A DNA stretch of 64,000 nucleotides from Henricia sp. BOLD:AAB3569 (Eukaryota > Echinodermata > Asteroidea > Spinulosida > Echinasteridae). Under the pieces are notes generated by a model. It was not told the DNA's origin, did no database searches, and saw only the letters and a list, made by a program, of their open reading frames with translations. Below are positions 22,538 through 35,090 of the stretch, one piece after another (position 1 is the first letter of the stretch; every line of letters starts with the position of its first letter). The DNA lies in contig JBBELK010000213.1 of NCBI GenBank assembly GCA_037783545.1, forward strand, positions 248,001-312,000, in the 5' to 3' direction. The translations under genes and the position numbers were made by a program.

Positions 22538-24591
22538 AAACTGGGCTCGGGCTTCCTGCCTGCTCTGCAGACCGTGGCTGTCCGTGTACTCCTGATCACT
22601 CGTGCGCATGTTCATTCTTGTTTGGGACGGGAATTTGGTCAAAGTGTGGTCCAAACGTCGGCAAATTTGGAAGTCAAGAAATTTTCCGACGAACTTCAAA
22701 TTTTGCATGCTCCAAACAGTGTATATTCCGCACTTGTCCTGAGAAATGGACAGACTTTCGCCGGGAAATGGCCGAGAAATTTCAGAGTTTAGGGAAAACT
22801 GGGCTCGGGCTTCCTGCCTGCTCTGCAGACCGTGGCTGTGCGTGGTACTCCTGATCACTCGTGCGCATGCTCAGTCTTGTTTGGGACGGGAATTTGGTCA
22901 AAGTGTGGTCCAAACGTCGGCAAATTTGAAAGTCAATAAATTTTCCGACGAACTTCCAATTTTGCATGCTCTAAACAGTCTATATTCCGCACTTGTCCTG
23001 AAAAATTGACAGACTTTCGCCGGGAAATGACCGAGGAATTTCAGAGTTTAGGGAAAACTGGTCCCTGGCTTCCTGCCTGCTCTGCAGACCGTGGCTGTCC
23101 GTGTACTCCTGATCACTCGTGCGCATGCTCAGTCTTGTTTGGGACGGGAATTTGGTCAAAGTGTGGTCCAAACGTCGGCAAATTTGGAAGTCAAGAAATT
23201 TTCCGACGAACTTCAAATTTTGCATGCTCCAAACAGTCTATATTCCGCACTTGTCCTGGAAAATTGACAGACTTTCGCCGGGAAATGGCCGAGAAATTTC
23301 AGAGTTTAGGGAAAACTGGGCTCGGGCTTCCTACTGCTCTGCAGACCGTGGCTGTCCGTGTACTCCTGATCACTCGTGCGCATGCTCAGTCTTGTTTGGG
23401 ACGGGAATTTGGTCAAAGTGTGGTCCAAACGTCGGCAAATTTGGAAGTCAAGAAATTATCCGACGAACTTCAAATTTTGCATGCTCCAAACACTCTATAT
23501 TCCGCACTTGTCCTGAAAATTTGACAGACTTTCGCCTGGAAATGGCCGAGAAATTTCAGAGTTTAGGGAAAACTGGGCTCGGGCTTCCTACTGCTCTGCA
23601 GGCCGTGGCTGTCCGTGTACTCCTGACTCGTGCGCATCCTCAGTCTTGTTTGGGACGGGAATCTGGTCAAAGTGTGGTCCAAACGTCGGCAAATTTGGAA
23701 GTCAATAAATGTTCAGACGCACTTCAAATTTTGCATGCTCCAAACAGTCTATATTCCGCACTTGTTCTGAAAAATGGACAGACTTTCGCCGGGAAATGGC
23801 CGATAAATTTCAGAGTTTAGGGAAAACTGGGCTCGGGCTACCTGCCTGCTCTGCAGACCGTGGCTGTCCGTGTACTCCTGATCACTCGTGCGCATGCTCA
23901 GTCTTGTTTGGGACGGGAATTTGGTCAAAGTGTGGTCCAAACGTCGGCAAATTTGGAAGTCAAGAAATTTTCCGACGAACTTCAAATTTTACATGCTCCA
24001 AACAGTCTATATTCCGCACTTGTCCTGAAAAATTGACAGACTTTCGCCTGGAAATGGCCGAGAAATTTCAGAGTTTAGGGAAAACTAGGCTCGGGCTTCC
24101 TGCCTGCTCTGCAGACCGTGGCTGTCCGTGTACTCCTGATCACTCGTGCGCATGCTCAGTCTTGTTTGGGACGGGAATTTGGTCAAAGTGTGGTCCAAAC
24201 GTCGGCAAATTTGAAAGTCAAGAAATTTTCCGACGCACTTCCAATTTTGCATGCTCTAAACAGTCTATATTCCGCACTTGTCCTGAAAAATTGACAGACA
24301 TTCGCCGGGAAATGGCCGAGGAATTTCAGAGTTTAGGGAAAACTGGTCCCTGGCTTCCTGCCTGCTCTGCAGACCGTGGCTGTCCGTGTACTCCTGATCA
24401 CTCGTGCGCATGCTCAGTCTTGTTTGGGACGGGAATTTGGTCAAAGTGTGGTCCAAACGTCCGCAAATTTGGAAGTCAAGAAATTTTCCGACGAACTTCA
24501 AATTTTGCATGCTCCAAACAGTCTATAGTCCGCACTTGTCCTGAAAAATATACAGACTTTCGCCGGGAAATAGTCCAGAAATTTCAGAGTT

Positions 24592-24597
24592 TATAAA
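24592..24597 (+). other. TATAAA-bearing monomer variant, copy 2
   Basis: Same variant 2,060 bp downstream. This copy also has AAAATATACAGAC and GGAAATAGTCCAG, two changes not in the others. Confidence 0.4.
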
Positions 24598-25145
24598 AAA
24601 CTGGGCTCGGGCTTCCTGCCTGCTCTGCAGACCGTGGCTGTCCGTGTACTCCTGATCACTCGTGCGCATGCTCATTCTTGTTTGGGACGGGAATTTGGTC
24701 AAAGTGTGGTCCAAACGTCGGCAAATTTGGAAGTCAAGAAATTTTCCGACGAACTTCAAATTTTGCATGCTCTAAACAGTCTATATTCCGCACTTGTCCT
24801 GAAAAATTGACAGACTTTCGCCGGGAAATGACCGAGGAATTTCAGAGTTTAGGGAAAACTGGTCCCTGGCTTCCTGCCTGCTCTGCAGACCGTGGCTGTC
24901 CGTGTACTCCTGATCACTCGTGCGCATGCTCAGTCTTGTTTGGGACGGGAATTTGGTCAAAGTGTGGTCCAAACGTCGGCAAATTTGGAAGTCAAGAAAT
25001 TTTCCGACGAACTTCAAATTTTGCATGCTCCAAACAGTCTATATTCCGCACTTGTCCTGGAAAATTGACAGACTTTCGCCGGGAAATGGCCGAGAAATTT
25101 CAGAGTTTAGGGAAAACTGGGCTCGGGCTTCCTACTGCTCTGCAG

Positions 25146-26200
25146 ACCGTGGCTGTCCGTGTACTCCTGATCACTCGTGCGCATGCTCAGTCTTGTTTGG
25201 GACGGGAATTTGGTCAAAGTGTGGTCCAAACGTCGGCAAATTTGGAAGTCAAGAAATTTTCCGACGAACTTCAAATTTTACATGCTCCAAACAGTCTATA
25301 TTCCGCACTTGTCCTGAAAAATTGACAGACTTTCGCCTGGAAATGGCCGAGAAATTTCAGAGTTTAGGGAAAACTAGGCTCGGGCTTCCTGCCTGCTCTG
25401 CATACCGTGGATGTCCGTGTACTCCTGATCACTCGTGCGCATGCTCAGTCTTGTTTGGGACGGGAATTTGGTCAAAGTGTGGTCCAAACGTCGGCAAATT
25501 TGAAAGTCAAGAAATTTTCCAACGCACTTCCAATTTTGCATGCTCTAAACAGTCTATATTCCGCACTTGTCCTGAAAAATTGACAGACATTCGCCGGGAA
25601 ATGGCCGAGGAATTTCAGAGTTTAGGGAAAACTGGTCCCTGGCTTCCTGCCTGCTCTGCAGACCGTGGCTGTCCGTGTACTCCTGATCACTCGTGCGCAT
25701 GCTCAGTCTTGTTTGGGACGGGAATTTGGTCAAAGTGTGGTCCAAACGTCCGCAAATTTGGAAGTCAAGAAATTTTCCGACGAACTTCAAATTTTGCATG
25801 CTCCAAACAGTCTATAGTCCGCACTTGTCCTGAAAAATGTACAGACTTTCGCCGGGAAATAGTCGAGAAATTTCAGAGTTTATAAAAAACTGGGCTCGGG
25901 CTTCCTGCCTGCTCTGCAGACCGTGGCTGTCCGTGTACTCCTGATCACTCGTGCGCATGCTCATTCTTGTTTGGGACGGGAATTTGGTCAAAGTGTGGTC
26001 CAAACGTCGGCAAATTTGGAAGTCAAGTAATTTTCCGACGAACTTCAAATTTTGCATGCTCCAAACAGTCTATATTCCGCACTTGTCCTTAAAATTTGAC
26101 AGACTTTCGCCGGGAAATGGCCGAAAAAAATTCAGAGTTTAGGGAAAACTGGTCCCTGGCTTCCTGCCTGCTCTGCAGACCGTGGCTGTCCGTGTACTCC
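25146..26200 (+). repeat. block repeated at +1,547 bp, copy 1
   Basis: Matches 26,693-27,747 (six monomers downstream). Shared rare marks are ATTTTACATGC, CTGCATACCG (PstI site lost), TTTTCCAACGC, TATAGTCCGC, TTTATAAAAAAC and CAAGTAATTTTCC. One visible difference is CCGTGGATGTCC here versus CCGTGGCTGTCC there. Confidence 0.85.
25881..25886 (+). other. TATAAA-bearing monomer variant, copy 3
   Basis: Same variant at +1,289 bp from copy 2. It lies inside the 1,547-bp repeated block. Confidence 0.4.
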
Positions 26201-26202
26201 TG

Positions 26203-26820
26203 ACTCGTGCGCATGCTCATTCTTGTTTGGGACGGGAATTTGGTCAAAGTGTGGTCCAAACGTCGGCAAATTTGGAAGTCAAGAAATTTTCCGACGAACT
26301 TCAAATTTTGCATGCTCCAAACAGTCTATATTCCGCACTTGTCCTGAAAATTTGACAGACTTTCGCCGGGAAATGGCCGAAAAAATTTCAGAGTTTAGGG
26401 AAAACTGGTCCCTGGCTTCCTGCCTGCTCTGCAGACCGTGGCTGTCCGTGTACTCCTGATCACTCTTGCGCATGCTCAGTCTTGTTTGGGACGGGAATTT
26501 GGTCAAAGTGTGGTCCAAACGTCGGCAAATTTGGAAGTCAATAAATTTTCCGACGAACTTCCAATTTTGCATGCTCTAAACAGTCTATATTCCGCACTTG
26601 TCCTGAAAAATTGACAGACTTTCGCCGGGAAATGGCCGAGGAATTTCAGAGTTTAGGGAAAACTTGTCCCTGGCTTCCTGCCTGCTCTGCAGACCGTGGC
26701 TGTCCGTGTACTCCTGATCACTCGTGCGCATGCTCAGTCTTGTTTGGGACGGGAATTTGGTCAAAGTGTGGTCCAAACGTCGGCAAATTTGGAAGTCAAG
26801 AAATTTTCCGACGAACTTCA
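26203..26820 (+). repeat. segment repeated 10,039 bp away, copy 1
   Basis: Matches 36,242-36,859. Two private marks, CACTCTTGCGCATGC (near 26,462) and AAACTTGTCCCTGG (near 26,660), are found only in these two places and at the same offset. Confidence 0.8.
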
Positions 26821-28880
26821 AATTTTACATGCTCCAAACAGTCTATATTCCGCACTTGTCCTGAAAAATTGACAGACTTTCGCCTGGAAATGGCCGAGAA
26901 ATTTCAGAGTTTAGGGAAAACTAGGCTCGGGCTTCCTGCCTGCTCTGCATACCGTGGCTGTCCGTGTACTCCTGATCACTCGTGCGCATGCTCAGTCTTG
27001 TTTGGGACGGGAATTTGGTCAAAGTGTGGTCCAAACGTCGGCAAATTTGAAAGTCAAGAAATTTTCCAACGCACTTCCAATTTTGCATGCTCTAAACAGT
27101 CTATATTCCGCACTTGTCCTGAAAAATTGACAGACATTCGCCGGGAAATGGCCGAGGAATTTCAGAGTTTAGGGAAAACTGGTCCCTGGCTTCCTGCCTG
27201 CTCTGCAGACCGTGGCTGTCCGTGTACTCCTGATCACTCGTGCGCATGCTCAGTCTTGTTTGGGACGGGAATTTGGTCAAAGTGTGGTCCAAACGTCCGC
27301 AAATTTGGAAGTCAAGAAATTTTCCGACGAACTTCAAATTTTGCATGCTCCAAACAGTCTATAGTCCGCACTTGTCCTGAAAAATGTACAGACTTTCGCC
27401 GGGAAATAGTCGAGAAATTTCAGAGTTTATAAAAAACTGGGCTCGGGCTTCCTGCCTGCTCTGCAGACCGTGGCTGTCCGTGTACTCCTGATCACTCGTG
27501 CGCATGCTCATTCTTGTTTGGGACGGGAATTTGGTCAAAGTGTGGTCCAAACGTCGGCAAATTTGGAAGTCAAGTAATTTTCCGACGAACTTCAAATTTT
27601 GCATGCTCCAAACAGTCTATATTCCGCACTTGTCCTTAAAATTTGACAGACTTTCGCCGGGAAATGGCCGAAAAAAATTCAGAGTTTAGGGAAAACTGGT
27701 CCCTGGCTTCCTGCCTGCTCTGCAGACCGTGGCTGTCCGTGTACTCCTGATCACTCGTGCGCATGCTCAGTCTTGTTTGGGACGGGAATTTGGTCAAAGT
27801 GTGGTCCAAACGTCGGCAAATTTGGAAGTCAAGAAATTTTCCGACGAACTTCAAATTGTGCATGCTCCAAACAGTGTATATTCCGCACTTGTCCTGAGAA
27901 ATGGACAGACTTTCGCCGGGAAATGGCCGAGAAATTTCAGAGTTTAGGGAAAACTGGGCTCGGGCTTCCTGCCTGCTCTGCAGACCGTGGCTGTGCGTGG
28001 TACTCCTGATCACTCGTGCGCATGCTCAGTCTTGTTTGGGACGGGAATTTGGTCAAAGTGTGGTCCAAACGTCGGCAAATTTGAAAGTCAATAAATTTTC
28101 CGACGAACTTCCAATTTTGCATGCTCTAAACAGTCTATATTCCGCACTTGTCCTGAAAAATTGACAGACTTTCGCCGGGAAATGGCAGAGGAATTTCAGA
28201 GTTTAGGGAAAACTGGTCCCTGGCTTCCTGCCTGCTCTGCAGACCGTGGCTGTCCGTGTACTCCTGATCACTCGTGCGCATGCTCAGTCTTGTTTGGGAC
28301 GGGAATTTGGTCAAAGTGTGGTCCAAACGTCGGCAAATTTGGAAGTCAAGAAATTTTCCGACGAACTTCAAATTTTGCATGCTCCAAACAGTCTATATTC
28401 CGCACTTGTCCTGGAAAATTGACAGACTTTCGCCGGGAAATGGCCGAGAAATTTCAGAGTTTAGGGAAAACTGGGCTCGGGCTTCCTACTGCTCTGCAGG
28501 CCGTGGCTGTCCGTGTACTCCTGACTCGTGCGCATGCTCATTCTTGTTTGGGACGGGAATTTGGTCAAAGTGTGGTCCAAACGTCGGCAAATTTGGAAGT
28601 CAAGAAATTTTCCGACGAACTTCAAATTTTGCATGCTCCAAACAGTCTATATTCCGCACTTGTCCTGGAAAATTGACAGACTTTCGCCGGGAAATGGCCG
28701 AGAAATTTCAGAGTTTAGGGAAAACTGGGCTCGGGCTTCCTACTGCTCTGCAGGCCGTGGCTGTCCGTGTACTCCTGACTCGTGCGCATGCTCATTCTTG
28801 TTTGGGACGGGAATTTGGTCAAAGTGTGGTCCAAACGTCGGCAAATTTGGAAGTCAAGAAATTTTCCGACGAACTTCAAA
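26693..28880 (+). repeat. block repeated at +3,088 bp, copy 1
   Basis: Matches 29,783-31,968 at an offset of 3,088 bp (12 monomers). It contains the copy-2 part of the 1,547-bp repeat, so the larger duplication happened after the smaller one or incorporated it. Differences include CACTCGTGCG versus CACACGTGCG and GAATTTGGTC versus GAATTTTGTC. Confidence 0.85.
27428..27433 (+). other. TATAAA-bearing monomer variant, copy 4
   Basis: Same variant at +1,547 bp from copy 3, so it was copied with that block. Confidence 0.4.
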
Positions 28881-29782
28881 TTTTGCATGCTCCAAACAGT
28901 CTATATTCCGCACTTGTCCTGAAAATTTGACAGACTTTCGCCGGGAAATGGCCGAAAAAAATTCAGAGTTTAGGGAAAACTGGTCCCTGGCATCCTGCCT
29001 GCTCTGCAGACCGTGGCTGTCCGTGTACTCCTGATCACTCGTGCGCATGCTCAGTCTTATTTGGGACGGGAATTTGGTCAAAGTGTGGTCCAAACGTCGG
29101 CAAATTTGGAAGTCAAGAAATTTTCCGACGAACTTCAAATTGTGCATGCTCCAAACAGTGTATATTCCGCACTTGTCCTGAGAAATGGACAGACTTTCGC
29201 CGGGAAATGGCCGAGAAATTTCAGAGTTTAGGGAAAACTGGGCTCGGGCTTCCTGCCTGCTCTGCAGACCGTGGCTGTGCGTGGTACTCCTGATCACTCG
29301 TGCGCATGCTCAGTCTTGTTTGGGACGGGAATTTGGTCAAAGTGTGGTCCAAACGTCGGCAAATTTGAAAGTCAATAAATTTTCCGACGAACTTCAAATT
29401 GTGCATGCTCCAAACAGTGTATATTCCGCACTTGTCCTGAGAAATGGACAGACTTTCGCCGGGAAATGGCCGAGAAATTTCAGAGTTTAGGGAAAACTGG
29501 GCTCGGGCTTCCTACTGCTCTGCAGGCCGTGGCTGTCCGTGTACTCCTGACTCGTGCGCATCCTCAGTCTTGTTTGGGACGGGAATCTGGTCAAAGTGTG
29601 GTCCAAACGTCGGCAAATTTGGAAGTCAATAAATGTTCAGACGCACTTCAAATTTTGCATGCTCCAAACAGTCTATATTCCGCACTTGTTCTGAAAAATG
29701 GACAGACTTTCGCCGGGAAATGGCCGATAAATTTCAGAGTTTAGGGAAAACTGGGCTCGGGCTTCCTGCCTGCTCTGCAGAC

Positions 29783-31968
29783 CGTGGCTGTCCGTGTACT
29801 CCTGATCACTCGTGCGCATGCTCAGTCTTGTTTGGGACGGGAATTTGGTCAAAGTGTGGTCCAAACGTCGGCAAATTTGGAAGTCAAGAAATTTTCCGAC
29901 GAACTTCAAATTTTACATGCTCCAAACAGTCTATATTCCGCACTTGTCCTGAAAAATTGACAGACTTTCGCCTGGAAATGGCCGAGAAATTTCAGAGTTT
30001 AGGGAAAACTAGGCTCGGGCTTCCTGCCTGCTCTGCATACCGTGGCTGTCCGTGTACTCCTGATCACTCGTGCGCATGCTCAGTCTTGTTTGGGACGGGA
30101 ATTTGGTCAAAGTGTGGTCCAAACGTCGGCAAATTTGAAAGTCAAGAAATTTTCCAACGCACTTCCAATTTTGCATGCTCTAAACAGTCTATATTCCGCA
30201 CTTGTCCTGAAAAATTGACAGACATTCGCCGGGAAATGGCCGAGGAATTTCAGAGTTTAGGGAAAACTGGTCCCTGGCTTCCTGCCTGCTCTGCAGACCG
30301 TGGCTGTCCGTGTACTCCTGATCACTCGTGCGCATGCTCAGTCTTGTTTGGGACGGGAATTTGGTCAAAGTGTGGTCCAAACGTCCGCAAATTTGGAAGT
30401 CAAGAAATTTTCCGACGAACTTCAAATTTTGCATGCTCCAAACAGTCTATAGTCCGCACTTGTCCTGAAAAATGTACAGACTTTCGCCGGGAAATAGTCG
30501 AGAAATTTCAGAGTTTATAAAAAACTGGGCTCGGGCTTCCTGCCTGCTCTGCAGACCGTGGCTGTCCGTGTACTCCTGATCACTCGTGCGCATGCTCATT
30601 CTTGTTTGGGACGGGAATTTTGTCAAAGTGTGGTCCAAACGTCGGCAAATTTGGAAGTCAAGTAATTTTCCGACGAACTTCAAATTTTGCATGCTCCAAA
30701 CAGTCTATATTCCGCACTTGTCCTTAAAATTTGACAGACTTTCGCCGGGAAATGGCCGAAAAAAATTCAGAGTTTAGGGAAAACTGGTCCCTGGCTTCCT
30801 GCCTGCTCTGCAGACCGTGGCTGTCCGTGTACTCCTGATCACACGTGCGCATGCTCAGTCTTGTTTGGGACGGGAATTTGGTCAAAGTGTGGTCCAAACG
30901 TCGGCAAATTTGGAAGTCAAGAAATTTTCCGACGAACTTCAAATTGTGCATGCTCCAAACAGTGTATATTCCGCACTTGTCCTGAGAAATGGACAGACTT
31001 TCGCCGGGAAATGGCCGAGAAATTTCAGAGTTTAGGGAAAACTGGGCTCGGGCTTCCTGCCTGCTCTGCAGACCGTGGCTGTGCGTGGTACTCCTGATCA
31101 CTCGTGCGCATGCTCAGTCTTGTTTGGGACGGGAATTTGGTCAAAGTGTGGTCCAAACGTCGGCAAATTTGAAAGTCAATAAATTTTCCGACGAACTTCC
31201 AATTTTGCATGCTCTAAACAGTCTATATTCCGCACTTGTCCTGAAAAATTGACAGACTTTCGCCGGGAAATGGCAGAGGAATTTCAGAGTTTAGGGAAAA
31301 CTGGTCCCTGGCTTCCTGCCTGCTCTGCAGACCGTGGCTGTCCGTGTACTCCTGATCACTCGTGCGCATGCTCAGTCTTGTTTGGGACGGGAATTTGGTC
31401 AAAGTGTGGTCCAAACGTCGGCAAATTTGGAAGTCAAGAAATTTTCCGACGAACTTCAAATTTTGCATGCTCCAAACAGTCTATATTCCGCACTTGTCCT
31501 GGAAAATTGACAGACTTTCGCCGGGAAATGGCCGAGAAATTTCAGAGTTTAGGGAAAACTGGGCTCGGGCTTCCTACTGCTCTGCAGGCCGTGGCTGTCC
31601 GTGTACTCCTGACTCGTGCGCATGCTCATTCTTGTTTGGGACGGGAATTTGGTCAAAGTGTGGTCCAAACGTCGGCAAATTTGGAAGTCAAGAAATTTTC
31701 CGACGAACTTCAAATTTTGCATGCTCCAAACAGTCTATATTCCGCACTTGTCCTGGAAAATTGACAGACTTTCGCCGGGAAATGGCCGAGAAATTTCAGA
31801 GTTTAGGGAAAACTGGGCTCGGGCTTCCTACTGCTCTGCAGGCCGTGGCTGTCCGTGTACTCCTGACTCGTGCGCATGCTCATTCTTGTTTGGGACGGGA
31901 ATTTGGTCAAAGTGTGGTCCAAACGTCGGCAAATTTGGAAGTCAAGAAATTTTCCGACGAACTTCAAA
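29783..31968 (+). repeat. block repeated from -3,088 bp, copy 2
   Basis: Second copy of 26,693-28,880. It ends inside a monomer where the alleles switch from CAAATTTTGCATGC to CAAATTGTGCATGC. Confidence 0.85.
30516..30521 (+). other. TATAAA-bearing monomer variant, copy 5
   Basis: Same variant at +3,088 bp from copy 4, copied with the 3,088-bp block. No further copies are seen after this one. Confidence 0.4.
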
Positions 31969-32340
31969 TTGTGCATGCTCCAAACAGTGTATATTCCGCA
32001 CTTGTCCTGAGAAATGGACAGACTTTCGCCGGGAAATGGCCGAGAAATTTCAGAGTTTAGGGAAAACTGGGCTCGGGCTTCCTGCCTGCTCTGCAGACCG
32101 TGGCTGTGCGTGGTACTCCTGATCACTCGTGCGCATGCTCAGTCTTGTTTGGGACGGGAATTTGGTCAAAGTGTGGTCCAAACGTCGGCAAATTTGGAAG
32201 TCAAGAAATTTTCCGACGAACTTCAAATTTTGCATGCTCCAAACAGTCTATATTCCGCACTTGTCCTGGAAAATTGACAGACTTTCGCCGGGAAATGGCC
32301 GAGAAATTTCAGAGTTTAGGGAAAACTGGGCTCGGGCTTC
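31640..32340 (+). repeat. segment repeated at +1,548 bp, copy 1
   Basis: Matches 33,188-33,888. It includes the transition from TACTGC-type to GTGCGTGGTACTCC-type monomers. A GGGAAATGG/GGGAATTGG difference near 33,327 distinguishes the copies. Confidence 0.75.
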
Positions 32341-33010
32341 CTGCCTGCTCTGCAGACCGTGGCTGTGCGTGGTACTCCTGATCACTCGTGCGCATGCTCA
32401 GTCTTGTTTGGGACGGGAATTTGGTCAAAGTGTGGTCCAAACGTCGGCAAATTTGGAAGTCAAGAAATTTTCCGACGAACTTCAAATTGTGCATGCTCCA
32501 AACAGTGTATATTCCGCACTTGTCCTGAGAAATGGACAGACTTTCGCCGGGAAATGGCCGAGAAATTTCAGAGTTTAGGGAAAACTGGGCTCGGGCTTCC
32601 TGCCTGCTCTGCAGACCGTGGCTGTGCGTGGTACTCCTGATCACTCGTGCGCATGCTCAGTCTTGTTTGGGACGGGAATTTGGTCAAAGTGTGGTCCAAA
32701 CGTCGGCAAATTTGAAAGTCAATAAATTTTCCGACGAACTTCAAATTGTGCATGCTCCAAACAGTGTATATTCCGCACTTGTCCTGAGAAATGGACAGAC
32801 TTTCGCCGGGAAATGGCCGAGAAATTTCAGAGTTTAGGGAAAACTGGGCTCGGGCTTCCTGCCTGCTCTGCAGACCGTGGCTGTGCGTGGTACTCCTGAT
32901 CACTCGTGCGCATGCTCAGTCTTGTTTGGGACGGGAATTTGGTCAAAGTGTGGTCCAAACGTCGGCAAATTTGAAAGTCAATAAATTTTCCGACGAACTT
33001 CCAATTTTGC
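32091..33010 (+). repeat. run of consecutive 259-bp monomers
   Basis: TGTGCGTGGT occurs at 32105, 32364, 32623 and 32882, exactly 259 bp apart each time. Elsewhere this allele is spaced at HOR intervals, so here a single monomer type has been locally amplified. Confidence 0.85.
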
Positions 33011-33187
33011 ATGCTCTAAACAGTCTATATTCCGCACTTGTCCTGAAAAATTGACAGACTTTCGCCGGGAAATGGCAGAGGAATTTCAGAGTTTAGGGAA
33101 AACTGGTCCCTGGATTCCTGCCTGCTCTGCAGACCGTGGCTGTCCGTGTACTCCTGATCACTCGTGCGCATGCTCAGTCTTGTTTGG

Positions 33188-33888
33188 GACGGGAATTTGG
33201 TCAAAGTGTGGTCCAAACGTCGGCAAATTTGGAAGTCAAGAAATTTTCCGACGAACTTCAAATTTTGCATGCTCCAAACAGTCTATATTCCGCACTTGTC
33301 CTGGAAAATTGACAGACTTTCGCCGGGAATTGGCCGAGAAATTTCAGAGTTTAGGGAAAACTGGGCTCGGGCTTCCTACTGCTCTGCAGGCCGTGGCTGT
33401 CCGTGTACTCCTGACTCGTGCGCATGCTCATTCTTGTTTGGGACGGGAATTTGGTCAAAGTGTGGTCCAAACGTCGGCAAATTTGGAAGTCAAGAAATTT
33501 TCCGACGAACTTCAAATTGTGCATGCTCCAAACAGTGTATATTCCGCACTTGTCCTGAGAAATGGACAGACTTTCGCCGGGAAATGGCCGAGAAATTTCA
33601 GAGTTTAGGGAAAACTGGGCTCGGGCTTCCTGCCTGCTCTGCAGACCGTGGCTGTGCGTGGTACTCCTGATCACTCGTGCGCATGCTCAGTCTTGTTTGG
33701 GACGGGAATTTGGTCAAAGTGTGGTCCAAACGTCGGCAAATTTGGAAGTCAAGAAATTTTCCGACGAACTTCAAATTTTGCATGCTCCAAACAGTCTATA
33801 TTCCGCACTTGTCCTGGAAAATTGACAGACTTTCGCCGGGAAATGGCCGAGAAATTTCAGAGTTTAGGGAAAACTGGGCTCGGGCTTC
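33188..33888 (+). repeat. segment repeated from -1,548 bp, copy 2
   Basis: Second copy of 31,640-32,340. Upstream of it, 33,025-33,190 matches 31,223-31,388 at a different offset (1,802 bp), so this stretch is a mosaic of two exchanges. Confidence 0.75.
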
Positions 33889-34384
33889 CTACTGCTCTGC
33901 AGGCCGTGGCTGTCCGTGTACTCCTGACTCGTGCGCATGCTCATTCTTGTTTGGGACGGGAATTTGGTCAAAGTGTGGTCCAAACGTCGGCAAATTTGGA
34001 AGTCAAGAAATTTTCCGACGAACTTCAAATTTTGCATGCTCCAAACAGTCTATATTCCGCACTTGTCCTGAAAATTTGACAGACTTTCGCCGGGAAATGG
34101 CCGAAAAAAATTCAGAGTTTAGGGAAAACTGGTCCCTGGCTTCCTGCCTGCTCTGCAGACCGTGGCTGTCCGTGTACTCCTGATCACTCGTGCGCATGCT
34201 CAGTCTTGTTTGGGACGGGAATTTGGTCAAAGTGTGGTCCAAACGTCGGCAAATTTGGAAGTCAAGAAATTTTCCGACGAACTTCAAATTTTGCATGCTC
34301 CAAACAGTCTATATTCCGCACTTGTCCTTAAAATTTGACAGACTTTCGCCGGGAAATGGCCGAAAAAATTTCAGAGTTTAGGGA

Positions 34385-35090
34385 AAACTGGTCCCTGGCT
34401 TCCTGCCTGCTCTGCAGACCGTGGCTGTCCGTGTACTCCTGATCACTCGTGCGCATGCTCAGTCTTATTTGGGACGGGAATTTGGTCAAAGTGTGGTCCA
34501 AACGTCGGCAAATTTGGAAGTCAAGAAATTTTCCGACGAACTTCAAATTGTGCATGCTCCAAACAGTGTATATTCCGCACTTGTCCTGAGAAATGGACAG
34601 ACTTTCGCCGGGAAATGGCCGAGAAATTTCAGAGTTTAGGGAAAACTGGGCTCGGGCTTCCTGCCTGCTCTGCAGACCGTGGCTGTGCGTGGTACTCCTG
34701 ATCACTCGTGCGCATGCTCAGTCTTGTTTGGGACGGGAATTTGGTCAAAGTGTGGTCCAAACGTCGGCAAATTTGAAAGTCAATAAATTTTCCGACGAAC
34801 TTCCAATTTTGCATGCTCTAAACAGTCTATATTCCGCACTTGTCCTGAAAAATTGACAGACTTTCGCCGGGAAATGGCCGAGGAATTTCAGAGTTTAGGG
34901 AAAACTGGTCCCTGGCTTCCTGCCTGCTCTGCAGACCGTGGCTGTCCGTGTACTCCTGATCACTCGTGCGCATGCTCAGTCTTGTTTGGGACGGGAATTT
35001 GGTCAAAGTGTGGTCCAAACGTCGGCAAATTTGGAAGTCAAGAAATTTTCCGACGAACTTGAAATTTTGCATGCTCCAAACAGTCTATAT
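34385..35090 (+). repeat. segment repeated at +3,852 bp, copy 1
   Basis: Matches 38,237-38,942 (15 monomers), including the rare CAGTCTTATTTGGG allele. Differences are TTTTCCGACG/TTGTCCGACG near 38,383 and GACGAAC/GACGGAC near 38,906. Confidence 0.75.
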
